A stretch of DNA of 64,000 bases from a bacterium (GCA_021848145.1 JAJZMX010000001.1:1-64000), one strand, 5' to 3'. Counted from the stretch's first letter, positions 31,682-41,151 are shown. Numbers and translations: made by a program. Notes: generated by a model not told the origin, from the sequence alone.

Positions 31682-32079
31682 ATGGAAGTCCAAATGAGCG
31701 ATCAATTTAGAGAGATTAAACAGCTAATAGTTAAACTAGATAAAAAATAGATCTATTTGACTCAAACTTTAAAAAAGTTGATACGAAAGTTGATGTTGGG
31801 CTTGCAACATTAACAAATGGCCTTAAAGACGTAGACACCAAGGTAGCTGTTCTAGCCTCTGGCCTTAAAGACGTAGACAATAAGTTTGATTATTTGGACG
31901 ATAAATTTGATCATAAATTTGAAGCTGTAGAGAATCGGATATACACCTTAAAGGTTAACCTGAACCAAAAAATCGAAGATCTCTTCTCGGTTATTAATAC
32001 AATGACTGATGCCATATACGAAAACTTACATGGCCATGAAAAAAGAATAACCAAGATAGAAAAGAAATTAGCTACATAG
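31682..32079 (+). pseudogene. Frameshifted coiled-coil protein gene
   Basis: From ATG 31682 (or 31694) the frame reads ...MSDQFREIKQLIVKLDKK and stops at TAG 31748-31750, directly after an A6 run. One frame back, the reading continues as K-I-D-L-F-D-S-N-F-K-K-V-D and a long charged coiled coil with repeated GLKDVDxK units, ending at 32079 (HEKRITKIEKKLAT). The intact protein would be about 130 residues. It is the same general type as the frameshifted gene at 13024-13310. A homopolymer slip, a sequencing error or gene decay are all possible. Confidence 0.7.
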
Positions 32080-32108
32080 AGCCTCTTTAATTTTTATCTT
32101 AGAGACCA

Positions 32109-32114
32109 TATACT
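32109..32114 (+). promoter_or_regulatory. -10 box of the glycolytic operon
   Basis: TATACT predicts a start near 32121, 4 nt before the pyk ATG at 32125. Confidence 0.45.
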
Positions 32115-32124
32115 TATTTCAGAC

Positions 32125-33564
32125 ATGGTGGGACAAAAAACAAAACTTGAAACTTATAAACAGCCTCATGATTGGCGACGTACAAAGATAATTGCAACTA
32201 TTGGTCCGTCAAGTGATAGTTATGAACTTGTTAAAGAGTTAATTTCTTCTGGAGCTAATGGTATCAGGCTTAACTTTTCCCATGGTACTTACGAAGAACG
32301 GGAACGCCAAATTAAATGGATCCGCAAGGCTGAAGATGAGCTTGGCAGGCATGTTGCCATTATTCAGGATTTGCAGGGTCCAAAAATTAGACTTGGTGAT
32401 TTTGAGGGAGTTATTGAGGTAACTAAGGGTCAGAGCTTGCCCCTGGAGCACAAAGCCAACTTTAGTCAAACGGGCCATATTCCAACACAGTACGACCTGA
32501 GCGCTAAAGTAAAGAGGGGGGAAAGAGTACTCTTGTTTGATGGCCGTGTTCATACAGTAGTAACGGCAATTAGGGAAGGGATTGTATATGTCGAAGCGCT
32601 AAACAACGGAATACTTATAAAACGTAAGGGCATAAATGTTCCCGATACTGACTTTAAGGGTGATGTCATTACCGCAAAAGATAGATCCGACTTGATATGG
32701 GGGGCGAACCAAGGCATAGACTATGTAGCATTAAGTTTTGTACAGTCTTCTGAAGACGTAAATAGCCTTAAGAAACTTCTTTCAGGAATGAACTATAGGG
32801 CAAAGGTTATAGCCAAAGTAGAGACTAAATCTGCAATAGACAACTTGGAAGATATAGTTTCAGAATCTGACATGGTCATGATAGCAAGAGGAGACCTGGC
32901 AGTAGAAACTCCCGCAGAGAGCATCCCAGTAGTTCAGAGAAAGATCATAGGGCTAGGCCAACTTCATTCTACCCCAACAATAGTTGCCACGCAGATGCTT
33001 ATAAGTATGACCGAAGAACTTGAGCCTTCAAGAGCGGAAGTGTCTGATGTTGCCACAGCCGTGCTGGTGGGTGCGGATTGTTTAATGCTTAGTGATGAGA
33101 CTGCAAGCGGAAACTATCCAATCGAGGCTGTGAAAACCATGCAGAGGATAATACGCTATACCGAAACCCACTCGCCTTTATCCGTAAGTTTTAAAAGCGA
33201 GAAGGATCCATCTATGCAAAGTGCAATATCAGAGGCGATTATTAAGCTTGCGGAAACCATAAAAGCCAAAGCTATAGTTGCTGAAACTAAGTCCGGTGCC
33301 ACAGCCTTTAACATTTCGTCTAGAAGAATAGATGTTCCGTTGATTGCAGTTACTGACGATGAACGTACGGCTCATCAGTTGAGTATAGTTTACGGAGTAG
33401 TTCCATTTATTAGGCCCATAGACAAAAAAGCGGCCACTAAATTAACAGAATTTTTACGTGATAAAAAAGTCTTCGCTAAGGGGGATATCGTTGTAACAGT
33501 TTCTGGAAAATATCCTGGTGTAGTTGGAACAACAGATACTATAAAGGTAAGGATGCTTGATTAA
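32125..33564 (+). CDS. pyk: Pyruvate kinase
   Basis: The 479-residue enzyme makes pyruvate and ATP from phosphoenolpyruvate and ADP. Visible family motifs are the N-terminal TKIIATIGPSSDSYELVKEL, GANGIRLNFSHGTYEER, the ADP/metal region IQDLQGPKIRLG, and the catalytic segment MVMIARGDLAVETP (family pattern with Lys-Val-Glu in IAKVETKSAIDN). TIVATQMLISM and DVATAVLVGADCLMLSDETA follow. The C-terminal regulatory domain is present (about residues 350-479). It heads the operon pyk-pgk-tpiA, with pgk starting on the next base after the stop. Confidence 0.95.
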   Translation: MVGQKTKLETYKQPHDWRRTKIIATIGPSSDSYELVKELISSGANGIRLNFSHGTYEERERQIKWIRKAEDELGRHVAIIQDLQGPKIRLGDFEGVIEVTKGQSLPLEHKANFSQTGHIPTQYDLSAKVKRGERVLLFDGRVHTVVTAIREGIVYVEALNNGILIKRKGINVPDTDFKGDVITAKDRSDLIWGANQGIDYVALSFVQSSEDVNSLKKLLSGMNYRAKVIAKVETKSAIDNLEDIVSESDMVMIARGDLAVETPAESIPVVQRKIIGLGQLHSTPTIVATQMLISMTEELEPSRAEVSDVATAVLVGADCLMLSDETASGNYPIEAVKTMQRIIRYTETHSPLSVSFKSEKDPSMQSAISEAIIKLAETIKAKAIVAETKSGATAFNISSRRIDVPLIAVTDDERTAHQLSIVYGVVPFIRPIDKKAATKLTEFLRDKKVFAKGDIVVTVSGKYPGVVGTTDTIKVRMLD

Positions 33565-34848
33565 ATGTTTACGAAGAAAACGATCGAAGACATAGACTGC
33601 GAAGGAAAGACTGTACTGGTTAGGGTAGACTATAACGTACCCATTTCTGACGGCAAAGTTATGGACGCCTATAGGGTTAAGCAATCAATACCTACCCTAA
33701 AATATTTACTTGAACATAATGCAAAGCCAGTCCTCATATCCCATTTAGGCAGACCTGATGGCAAACCTGACACTAAGTATTCACTAAGGCCTATAGTACC
33801 TGTGTTGTCAAAACTAGTAGGGGCAAAAGTTGTTTTTGCAGAAGACTGCATTGGTAAACCGGTCCAAAAGAAGTTAGAAAAGCTAGAGCAAGGCGAAATA
33901 TTACTTTGTGAAAATTTACGTTTTCATCCTGAGGAGACGGAAAATTCAGAAGGTTTCGCTAAGTTAATAGCTAAACCTGCACAGCTTTTTGTACAGGATG
34001 GGTTTGGTGTAGTTCATAGGGCTCATGCTTCCACGTCTGCAGTTACTAAATTTCTTCCCAGCGTCTCAGGCTTTTTACTCAAGAAAGAAGTAGATACTAT
34101 TACTAATGTCATGTCTGAACCAAAACGCCCATTAATGGCGATCATCGGGGGTGCTAAAATTGCAGACAAGCTAGATTTAATTAAGAAATTTATTTCCCTG
34201 GCGGACATAGTTGCTATAGGTGGGGCTATGGCCAATACTTTTTTGTTAGCTCAAGGGGTCAAAATTGGGGATAGTTTGGCTGATCGAGAAGAACTCCCTC
34301 TAGCCAAAGACATTATCACCATAGCCAATAAGGAAGGAAAAGAACGCGAGTTTATTTTTGCCCTACCTCGTGATGTCGTTGTTGCAACCAGCGTTGATTC
34401 AAATGCCAATACTAGAATAGTTGATTGGGGAACTCACATGGTTGCAGATATTGAGAACTATCCTAAAAGAGTACCACGGGACGCTACGATAGTTGCTGAA
34501 CATGAAAAGATACTAGACATAGGGCCATTTAGTGGTTCCTTTATAGCTGGATGCATGCAGCTAACTAATACTGTAGTCTGGAATGGCACTATGGGCGTAA
34601 CGGAAACACAATCCTTATTAGGGTCAATTGGGCCATTTGCTCATGGCACCGAAATTGTTATCGATGGACTATTAGGCCAATTTGGTCACCGTCCCTTCAG
34701 CTTAATTGGGGGTGGTGATACCGTCGGATATATTGAGAACCGTGGCTTAGTAGATCAGTTTGGCCATGTGTCAACAGGCGGTGGCGCTAGCTTAGAGTTA
34801 ATGGCAGGCCGTAAACTTCCAGGAGTGGAAGCGCTAGAGGATGAGTAG
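33565..34848 (+). CDS. pgk: Phosphoglycerate kinase
   Basis: The 427-residue enzyme transfers phosphate between 1,3-bisphosphoglycerate and ADP. Motifs include VLVRVDYNVPISDGKV at the N-terminus, LISHLGRPDGKPD (substrate Arg/His), ILLCENLRFHPEE, and the hinge and nucleotide side MAIIGGAKIADKLDLIKKFI, VWNGTMGVTE, and SLIGGGDTVGYIEN, ending in STGGGASLELMAGRKLPGVE. The length is slightly above the usual 390-415. There is no gap after pyk, so translation is coupled. Confidence 0.95.
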   Translation: MFTKKTIEDIDCEGKTVLVRVDYNVPISDGKVMDAYRVKQSIPTLKYLLEHNAKPVLISHLGRPDGKPDTKYSLRPIVPVLSKLVGAKVVFAEDCIGKPVQKKLEKLEQGEILLCENLRFHPEETENSEGFAKLIAKPAQLFVQDGFGVVHRAHASTSAVTKFLPSVSGFLLKKEVDTITNVMSEPKRPLMAIIGGAKIADKLDLIKKFISLADIVAIGGAMANTFLLAQGVKIGDSLADREELPLAKDIITIANKEGKEREFIFALPRDVVVATSVDSNANTRIVDWGTHMVADIENYPKRVPRDATIVAEHEKILDIGPFSGSFIAGCMQLTNTVVWNGTMGVTETQSLLGSIGPFAHGTEIVIDGLLGQFGHRPFSLIGGGDTVGYIENRGLVDQFGHVSTGGGASLELMAGRKLPGVEALEDE

Positions 34849-34850
34849 GG

Positions 34851-34856
34851 TACAAT
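34851..34856 (+). promoter_or_regulatory. Possible internal -10 box before tpiA
   Basis: TACAAT ends 14 nt before the tpiA ATG, predicting a start about 7 nt before the codon. It would allow tpiA to be transcribed apart from pyk-pgk. Confidence 0.35.
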
Positions 34857-34869
34857 ATGGATAAGCATT

Positions 34870-35661
34870 ATGAATCGACGTAAGCTTATTGTTGCAAACT
34901 GGAAAATGTACTTAAGCCTCCATGAGGCCAGCTTGCTTACTAATAGATTAGATAAACATGTGGAGTTGCATCATGACGTTGAGGTGGTTCTGTCGCCTAA
35001 TTACCTATGCCTACAGCCATTAAGTCAGGAAATTGACCACCGTAAATTTAAACTTGCAGCCCAAGACGGCTATTTTGTTGATGAAGGCGCCTATACTGGT
35101 GCAATATCTTTCAACCAGATGCGTGATTTAGTCAGTTATGCCATTATTGGCCATTCAGAGAGGCGGAGATACTTTAACGATAGCCTAGAAGTTGTTCGAG
35201 ACAAGGTAGCGGCTGCTGTTCGCAACAGGATTACTCCAATACTATGTGTTGGAGAAACAAAGGAAGAAAGAGCCCAGAAGGAAACTAAACAAGTTCTTCA
35301 TGACCAAATTGTTACCGCTCTGAGTAATCTTACAAGCGATGATGCGGAGAACCTTGTACTAGGCTATGAGCCTGTTTGGGCAATTGGCGCCGATGAACCA
35401 GCTAAGCCAGACCAGATTGAGTCGGCTATTAGTTGGATTAGATACCAAGTTAGAGAGCTATACGGCGAGAAAACAGAGTCTTCCATGAGGTTGCTTTATG
35501 GGGGTAGTGATGAGCCTGAATTTGTTAAGTCGATCATGTCTATAGATGGGGTTGACGGCCTTCTGGTTGGACGGGCAAGTCTCAACTATGAACGTTTTAA
35601 AGATATTATTAACAATGCTCATTTAGTTGCTTTAGAAGAGGATAAAGGAAAAGAGGCTTAA
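34870..35661 (+). CDS. tpiA: Triosephosphate isomerase
   Basis: The 263-residue TIM-barrel enzyme interconverts dihydroxyacetone phosphate and glyceraldehyde 3-phosphate. Active-site residues are visible: Asn and Lys in VANWKMYLSL, His in IIGHSERRRYF, the catalytic Glu in LGYEPVWAIGADEPAKPDQ with the flexible loop that follows, and the phosphate-gripping LLYGGSDEPEF and DGLLVGRASL. It is the third gene of the glycolytic operon. The neighbour 35666 starts 4 nt after its stop. Confidence 0.95.
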   Translation: MNRRKLIVANWKMYLSLHEASLLTNRLDKHVELHHDVEVVLSPNYLCLQPLSQEIDHRKFKLAAQDGYFVDEGAYTGAISFNQMRDLVSYAIIGHSERRRYFNDSLEVVRDKVAAAVRNRITPILCVGETKEERAQKETKQVLHDQIVTALSNLTSDDAENLVLGYEPVWAIGADEPAKPDQIESAISWIRYQVRELYGEKTESSMRLLYGGSDEPEFVKSIMSIDGVDGLLVGRASLNYERFKDIINNAHLVALEEDKGKEA

Positions 35662-35665
35662 GGCC

Positions 35666-36748
35666 GTGGCAGACAATACCAAAAAGTCTAGCAACAAGGT
35701 TTTCGACATTTCCACTAAAACCAGTGCTGCTCCTAACTCACGTCCGGTCATTGTTGGCCATGGACCTTTAATGCAGGATCCAACTATAGTTACTGAAGAC
35801 AACAAGGAATCGCCCGAAGAGCAGTCAATAAACACTAAACATAAGATCAATATTCAGCCCTTAAACCCGGGCATAAAGCCCGAGGAGGATGATTCCTCGA
35901 GCCCAAAGGTATCAGAAAATACACCAGATGAAGAGCAAAAAGAACCAACTAAAATTAGCGAAACTAAACCTGAACCTAGCGTTCCAAAATTAGACATAAC
36001 TCAAGCTAAGGAAGATTCCAATAAACAAAACTCAGATCTAAATGCTTCTTCGCCATCAGAGGATAAGAAACTACCAAACAATACGAAAAATGAACCTAAA
36101 AAATCAGACAATATAGCTCAAACAGAAAATGAACAAAAGAAAGCCGAAGAAGAAGCTGCCGCTAAGTCACTAGAGCATGCTCAGCACATTAATGACCTTG
36201 TCAGTTCAGAAAAGTACTTTCTTCCCATTAACCAGGTAGAGAAGAAACGTAACAAGCGCATGGTTTTTCTGGGCACAATTATTTGCGTAATCTTAGCAAT
36301 AGCATGGGTAGATGTAGCTCTAGATGCCGGGATAATATCTAACTCATATAAACTGCCACATACACACTTTTTTAGTTTAAAGCCCATATCCTCTTTAGCC
36401 ACTGCGACGAAGCCAACTGCCCCTATTAAAGCTAATAACTTGACGCAAACTAATAAAACTATAGCCCAATCAGCTATATCTGAAATAGGCCAACTTCTAA
36501 GCGTTTATTTTACAAATAATAATTCCTATCCAGAAGCATTGTCAGCATCCCAGCTGACTAGCCAGAGCGGGCTATCCAGTTCCAGTGTTAAGATCGAACA
36601 AAATATCTTTACGCCACCCAGTGGCGTAGCCTATGTCTATAACCCTAGCCCAAAAGGGTGCACTACTAAGGCTAAAACTTGCGTTTCATACAATCTTAAA
36701 GCAGTTGATCTAGCTAACAACACTACGATAGCCTCAACTAGCCAATAA
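35666..36748 (+). CDS. Single-pass membrane protein with acidic N-terminus and pilin-like C-terminal domain
   Basis: The 360-residue protein starts at GTG. Residues 1-195 are Ser/Pro/Glu/Lys-rich and probably disordered in the cytoplasm. A membrane segment follows near 198-222 (MVFLGTIICVILAIAWVDVA). The exported part (about 250-360) has the features of a type IV pilin or pseudopilin globular head: a helix (SAISEIGQLLSVYFTNNNS), YPEALSASQL, then FTPPSGVAYVYNPSPKGCTT and YNLKAVDLANNT, with a Cys pair that could form a disulfide. The very long cytoplasmic part is not typical for pilins. It is co-transcribed after tpiA by position only. Confidence 0.65.
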   Translation: MADNTKKSSNKVFDISTKTSAAPNSRPVIVGHGPLMQDPTIVTEDNKESPEEQSINTKHKINIQPLNPGIKPEEDDSSSPKVSENTPDEEQKEPTKISETKPEPSVPKLDITQAKEDSNKQNSDLNASSPSEDKKLPNNTKNEPKKSDNIAQTENEQKKAEEEAAAKSLEHAQHINDLVSSEKYFLPINQVEKKRNKRMVFLGTIICVILAIAWVDVALDAGIISNSYKLPHTHFFSLKPISSLATATKPTAPIKANNLTQTNKTIAQSAISEIGQLLSVYFTNNNSYPEALSASQLTSQSGLSSSSVKIEQNIFTPPSGVAYVYNPSPKGCTTKAKTCVSYNLKAVDLANNTTIASTSQ

Positions 36749-36813
36749 GAACCCTTGTAAATTAAACACTATTACGAGAAATATACTCGTCTATACCTTA
36801 CAATTATATAAGC

Positions 36814-38976
36814 ATGAATTTAGAGCTGGACTCGTACCCTGGTGACCATAGGGTTCTTGAAGGTCTTAATGATGAACAGGTAAGGGCAGTTTTAACTACC
36901 GAAGGGCCACTGCTTATTCAGGCTGGTGCGGGTAGTGGAAAAACAAAAACCTTAACTCATCGTATAGCTTATTTATTGGCTACAAGTAAAGTAACTCCGT
37001 CTGAAATTCTAGCCGTAACCTTTACTAATAAAGCCGCCCAGGAGATGCGTAGCCGTATCGCTGCTCTAATTGGTGTAGATTCTAATAGCCGTTCTTTTAT
37101 GCCGTACATGGGCACCTTTCATTCCATTTGCGTAAGGCTACTAAGGAGCTATGGAGACTTTATTGGCATACCTAAGACTTTTGTTATATTTGATGAATCA
37201 GATCGCCTAGCTGCAGTTAAGCGAGCAAGCCGTCAACTTATGGTTGACGAAAAGGCCTTCCCTCCTAGAGTGATCTCGCATTTAATCTCTTCGGCCAAAA
37301 ATGAACTCATTGGGCCAAATGAGTATCTGACCCATGCCAATAACCCTACGGCTCAGACAGCAGCTAAGATTTATCCGTTATACCAAACGGAACTTAAGAA
37401 TGCTGGTGGGTTGGACTTTGACGACCTTATCAATGAGACTGTCAGGATGCTAAAGAACAGTAAGGAAGTTCGCGAACAACTACTCTTGCAATTTAAGTAT
37501 GTAATGGTTGACGAGTACCAGGATACAAATGCTGCACAGTACAACCTAATAAAACTTTTAGTAAATAAACAGCATAATATTGCAGTAATTGGTGATGACT
37601 GGCAGACAGTATATGGTTTTCGTGGCGCAGATTTTAGAAATATATTGAACTTTGAAAGGGATTATCCCGAATGCACGGTTATTAAGCTTGAGCAAAACTA
37701 CCGTTCAACCCGCAATATTCTTGAAGCTGGTCAGGCAATTATTCATAAAGTTAATGAACGTAGTGAGAAGAAATTATGGACTGATGCTGGAGATGGTTTA
37801 CCGGTGCAAGTTATTCAAGTTAGAGATGAGAGAGCAGAAGCTGAAGCTGTTTGTATGCGTGTAGGCTCTATGGTTAATAGTGGAAAGCGTAAGTATAGTG
37901 AATTTGCCGTGTTATATCGAACAAATGCCCAGAGCCGAGCCATTGAAGAAGCTTTTATCCGTTTTGGTTTACCATATAAAGTTATTGGCGGAGTGAGATT
38001 TTATGACCGAAAAGAGATTAAGGATCTAGTAGCTTACTTAAGGCTAATTTTTCAACCCGAGGATAGAATCAGCTTTGAACGTATTGTAAACATACCTACA
38101 AGAGGTATCGGCACTAAAAGTCTAAGTCGTTTTCTAATCTGGCAGAATGAACAAAATTTATCTCTAATTGAAGCCTTATCTAAGAGCAATGAATGCAACG
38201 GCTTAACCACTAAAGCCGTTAATGGATTTAGGGAGCTAGCAGATATATTACTAAGTTTTCAGCGCCTTAGTACTAAAAACAGTCCTTTTGAGCTTATTGA
38301 TAGCCTAATCCGTCGCTTAGATTATTTACAGTACTTGGATGACGGTACGCCGCAAGGTGAAGCGAGACAGGAAAACGTTAAAGAGCTGCTTAGTGTTGCT
38401 CGCGAATACCAAGATTTTGTATTGGCAGATTTCTTAGAGGAAGTTGCTCTTGTCAGCGATATTGATTCATTGGATCTAAATAGTGATGCCGTAACACTGA
38501 TGACACTGCATTCTGCCAAAGGTTTAGAATTCCCGGTAGTATTTATAACGGGCATGGAAGAGACGCTATTCCCTCATTCCCAGGCTCTTTACGACCAAAA
38601 ACAACTAGAGGAGGAACGGCGATTAGCCTATGTTGGAGTTACCAGGGCTCGCCAGGAACTGTATCTAATTGCTGCAAGTTCAAGACTGCTTTTTGGTGGT
38701 GTCCAGCACAACCCGCCAAGTCGTTTCCTTAATGAGGTTGATGCTGTAGTCAGTAACGATTGGGGGGGTACACCGCCCATAGCTGAACCTATAAGATCCA
38801 AAGTAAGTGACGAGCCGCGTGTGGTGCCAGACTTAAACGAGGGAGATGGTGTGCGCCATAAACTTTTTGGTGTTGGTACGGTACTTGAAATGGACGGAGA
38901 CGTAGCGACCATTTACTTTAAAGGAAAGGGAACAAGAAAACTAGACATTGGTTTCGCTCCTATAGAGAAGCTCTAA
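36814..38976 (+). CDS. pcrA: UvrD/PcrA-type DNA helicase
   Basis: The 720-residue superfamily 1A helicase acts in repair and clearing of replication blocks. Motifs occur in order: LNDEQVRAVLTTEGPLLIQA (Q motif), Walker A AGAGSGKTKTL near residue 36, AVTFTNKAAQEMRSRI (Ia), VDEYQDTN (II, near 235), IGDDWQTVYGFRGADF (III), LEQNYRSTRNIL (IV), TLMTLHSAKGLEFPVVFITG (V), and ERRLAYVGVTRARQELYL (VI). The C-terminus GDGVRHKLFGVGTVLEMDGD is the PcrA RNA-polymerase-binding domain, which supports the PcrA rather than Rep assignment. Confidence 0.93.
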   Translation: MNLELDSYPGDHRVLEGLNDEQVRAVLTTEGPLLIQAGAGSGKTKTLTHRIAYLLATSKVTPSEILAVTFTNKAAQEMRSRIAALIGVDSNSRSFMPYMGTFHSICVRLLRSYGDFIGIPKTFVIFDESDRLAAVKRASRQLMVDEKAFPPRVISHLISSAKNELIGPNEYLTHANNPTAQTAAKIYPLYQTELKNAGGLDFDDLINETVRMLKNSKEVREQLLLQFKYVMVDEYQDTNAAQYNLIKLLVNKQHNIAVIGDDWQTVYGFRGADFRNILNFERDYPECTVIKLEQNYRSTRNILEAGQAIIHKVNERSEKKLWTDAGDGLPVQVIQVRDERAEAEAVCMRVGSMVNSGKRKYSEFAVLYRTNAQSRAIEEAFIRFGLPYKVIGGVRFYDRKEIKDLVAYLRLIFQPEDRISFERIVNIPTRGIGTKSLSRFLIWQNEQNLSLIEALSKSNECNGLTTKAVNGFRELADILLSFQRLSTKNSPFELIDSLIRRLDYLQYLDDGTPQGEARQENVKELLSVAREYQDFVLADFLEEVALVSDIDSLDLNSDAVTLMTLHSAKGLEFPVVFITGMEETLFPHSQALYDQKQLEEERRLAYVGVTRARQELYLIAASSRLLFGGVQHNPPSRFLNEVDAVVSNDWGGTPPIAEPIRSKVSDEPRVVPDLNEGDGVRHKLFGVGTVLEMDGDVATIYFKGKGTRKLDIGFAPIEKL

Positions 38977-39046
38977 AGGCTAGTGATACAATTACAAGCA
39001 GCGCTGGCTTGCCTAAAGATACACCTGCTAAGCCATAAATTAGATT

Positions 39047-40339
39047 ATGCATAAGAGGTTTAAGATATATCATAGGCGGTTTATCCGAGCCAAAAACCGC
39101 CATGTCAAAGCGGCTAGGAAAGCTTCAAGGCACCCGTTTGCGATCCCTATATTTGCGTTCTCAGGGCTTCTAGTACTAACAGTTATTGGACTGCTATTAT
39201 TTTTGCCATCCAAAGCTAGCCAACAACCTGGCCCTCTTCTGGTAATTATTAACCATGACCACGTACAGCAAGTAGTGCCATCGATTGAGCCAACGGTGGG
39301 TAAATTGCTTTCTAAGCTAAATATTCGACTTAACCAAGGTGATGTTGTTGAGCCAAGCTTAAGTACTCGAATAAACCAAGATGATTTTCGTATAAATATT
39401 TACAGGGCGGTACCAGTTGAAATAGTGGACAATGGTCAAAACAGCTTCACCTTTAGCGCGGCGGCAACACCAAGGGCCATAGCCGCACAGGCAGGTATTA
39501 AAGTTAATCCTGCGGACTATGTTAGTACAGTGCCTTCAACCAATTTCTTGAAGCAAGGTTCAATAGGTGAGCAGGTAATAATCGATCCAGCAACTCCAAT
39601 AAATTTTAATCTCTATGGAACGCCTGTAGTTGTAGAGACTCACGCAAAAACTGTCGGAGAGTTGCTAAAAGAAGAGAACATTAAACTAGCCTCAAATGAC
39701 CAGATCTACCCATCCTTAGATACGCCTATAGAAGCGAATATGCAGATTTCTCTTGTGCGGCATGGGGTAAAGATAACTTCTACCACGCAAGCAATACCAA
39801 TGCCTGTTGATACGGTATATGACAACTCCCTAGCTTATGGTACTAGCGCCATTCAGCAGCAAGGTTCACCAGGCGAAGAGGTAATAACCTATCAGCTTAA
39901 TTTAAGCAACGGTACGGTAGTGTCTCAAACTCCCATACAAACCGTTGTTACGGTTCCTGCCGTTACCCAGATTGTGCTTGAAGGAACAAACCTTTCGGGT
40001 ATTAAAGGCGATATGGCACTAGCAGGTATTCCGCCCAGCGACTACACTTATGCCGATTACATCATTAGTCACGAGTCAGGATGGTGCCCGACTAAATGGC
40101 AGGGAGAGTATGGATATTGTCCTCCATCATACGCACAAATTCATGACCCATATGGTGGTTATGGATATGGATTATGCCAATCTACTCCTGCCATAAAGAT
40201 GTCAACGTTTGGTGTAGATTGGGCAACCAATCCGATCACTCAGCTTAAGTGGTGTAATTGGTATGCGAACTATGGCAGTAGTAATTTTCATGGGTGGGCA
40301 CAAGCTTACTTATTCTGGAAACATAATAGATTTTGGTAA
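39047..40339 (+). CDS. Rpf-like muralytic protein (DUF348, G5 and lysozyme-like domains)
   Basis: The 430-residue exported protein has an N-terminal basic stretch and a membrane segment (residues about 30-53). Two or three DUF348 ubiquitin-like repeats follow (VGKLLSKLNIRLNQGDVVEP; VGELLKEENIKLASNDQIYP). A G5 domain (about 240-315) then gives PMPVDTVYDNSLAYGTSAIQ, then GSPGEEVITYQ. The C-terminal domain contains YADYIISHESGWCPTKWQGE, with the catalytic Glu in HESGW, then GYGLCQSTPAIKM, and resembles a transglycosylase/Rpf fold. This is the architecture of RpfB-like resuscitation factors, which cut peptidoglycan glycan strands. rsmA follows 9 nt later, a pairing also known in Actinobacteria. 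It may help the cell remodel its own wall or that of a host. Confidence 0.88.
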   Translation: MHKRFKIYHRRFIRAKNRHVKAARKASRHPFAIPIFAFSGLLVLTVIGLLLFLPSKASQQPGPLLVIINHDHVQQVVPSIEPTVGKLLSKLNIRLNQGDVVEPSLSTRINQDDFRINIYRAVPVEIVDNGQNSFTFSAAATPRAIAAQAGIKVNPADYVSTVPSTNFLKQGSIGEQVIIDPATPINFNLYGTPVVVETHAKTVGELLKEENIKLASNDQIYPSLDTPIEANMQISLVRHGVKITSTTQAIPMPVDTVYDNSLAYGTSAIQQQGSPGEEVITYQLNLSNGTVVSQTPIQTVVTVPAVTQIVLEGTNLSGIKGDMALAGIPPSDYTYADYIISHESGWCPTKWQGEYGYCPPSYAQIHDPYGGYGYGLCQSTPAIKMSTFGVDWATNPITQLKWCNWYANYGSSNFHGWAQAYLFWKHNRFW

Positions 40340-40348
40340 GGCAGATTA

Positions 40349-41149
40349 ATGAATGATAAACGCACTCCGGTTAGAAAAGAACTTGGCCAGCATTGGCTAA
40401 GTGATGCAGCTATCCTTGAAAATATAGCTGAATTAGCAAATATTAAGTCTAGTGATACTATCCTTGAAATAGGGCCAGGTCTTGGAAGTTTAACTGAACT
40501 ATTGCTAGAAGGGTCAAAGAAAGTTATAGCGGTAGAGCTGGACCGGGACTTAATAAGTCAACTAGAGCAACGCTTTAGTGACAATGACAAACTGGAGATT
40601 ATAAACCAAGATATCAGAAACTTTGATTTTAGGACATTGCCAAATAAATATAAGGTCGTCGCTAATATTCCTTATTACTTGACTAGCTATTTAATAAGGA
40701 TGTTAAGTATGTCGGTAAATCCACCACGATTATGTGTTCTCTTAGTCCAAAAAGAGGTGGCAGAAAGAATAGCAGCTAAACCAGGCGAATTGTCTATCCT
40801 TGGGATTACAACTCAGGTGTATTGGGAAATTACCTTAGGTCCAATAGTACCAGCAGAGCTTTTTACACCTCCTCCTAAAATTGACTCTCAGGTGATATGT
40901 TTAGAAAGAAGACGAATTCCTTTAATACCCGAAGATATGGAAAATAGCTTCTTTCGGCTAGTTAGAATTGGCTTTAGTCAGAAGCGTAAGACACTTCTTA
41001 ATTGTTTAAGTGGGGGCTTACATTTAGAAAAAGAAAAAGTAAAAGAATATCTTGATCAAGTCGGAATTGATTACAATACACGACCACAAGAACTATCGCT
41101 GAACGAATGGCAAGATCTTACAATAGCGATCTTTAATTTATCTGTTTAA
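40349..41149 (+). CDS. rsmA: 16S rRNA (adenine1518/1519-N6)-dimethyltransferase
   Basis: The 266-residue methyltransferase dimethylates two adjacent adenines in the 3' helix of 16S rRNA. Motifs: RKELGQHWLSDAAILENI at the N-terminus (typical QHFL/W), the SAM motif ILEIGPGLGSLTELLL, the acidic VIAVELDRDLISQLEQRF, and the catalytic NIPYYLTSYLI. The C-terminal domain is complete, including the SQKRKTLLNCL segment. It sits directly behind the Rpf-like gene and before the tmRNA promoter. Confidence 0.95.
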   Translation: MNDKRTPVRKELGQHWLSDAAILENIAELANIKSSDTILEIGPGLGSLTELLLEGSKKVIAVELDRDLISQLEQRFSDNDKLEIINQDIRNFDFRTLPNKYKVVANIPYYLTSYLIRMLSMSVNPPRLCVLLVQKEVAERIAAKPGELSILGITTQVYWEITLGPIVPAELFTPPPKIDSQVICLERRRIPLIPEDMENSFFRLVRIGFSQKRKTLLNCLSGGLHLEKEKVKEYLDQVGIDYNTRPQELSLNEWQDLTIAIFNLSV

Positions 41150-41151
41150 AA

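Noticed and set aside
31741-31750. Programmed -1 frameshift at the A6 run
   Set aside because: The heptamer does not fit X-XXY-YYZ in the zero frame, because the first slip would place AAA on TAA. A simple indel is more likely.
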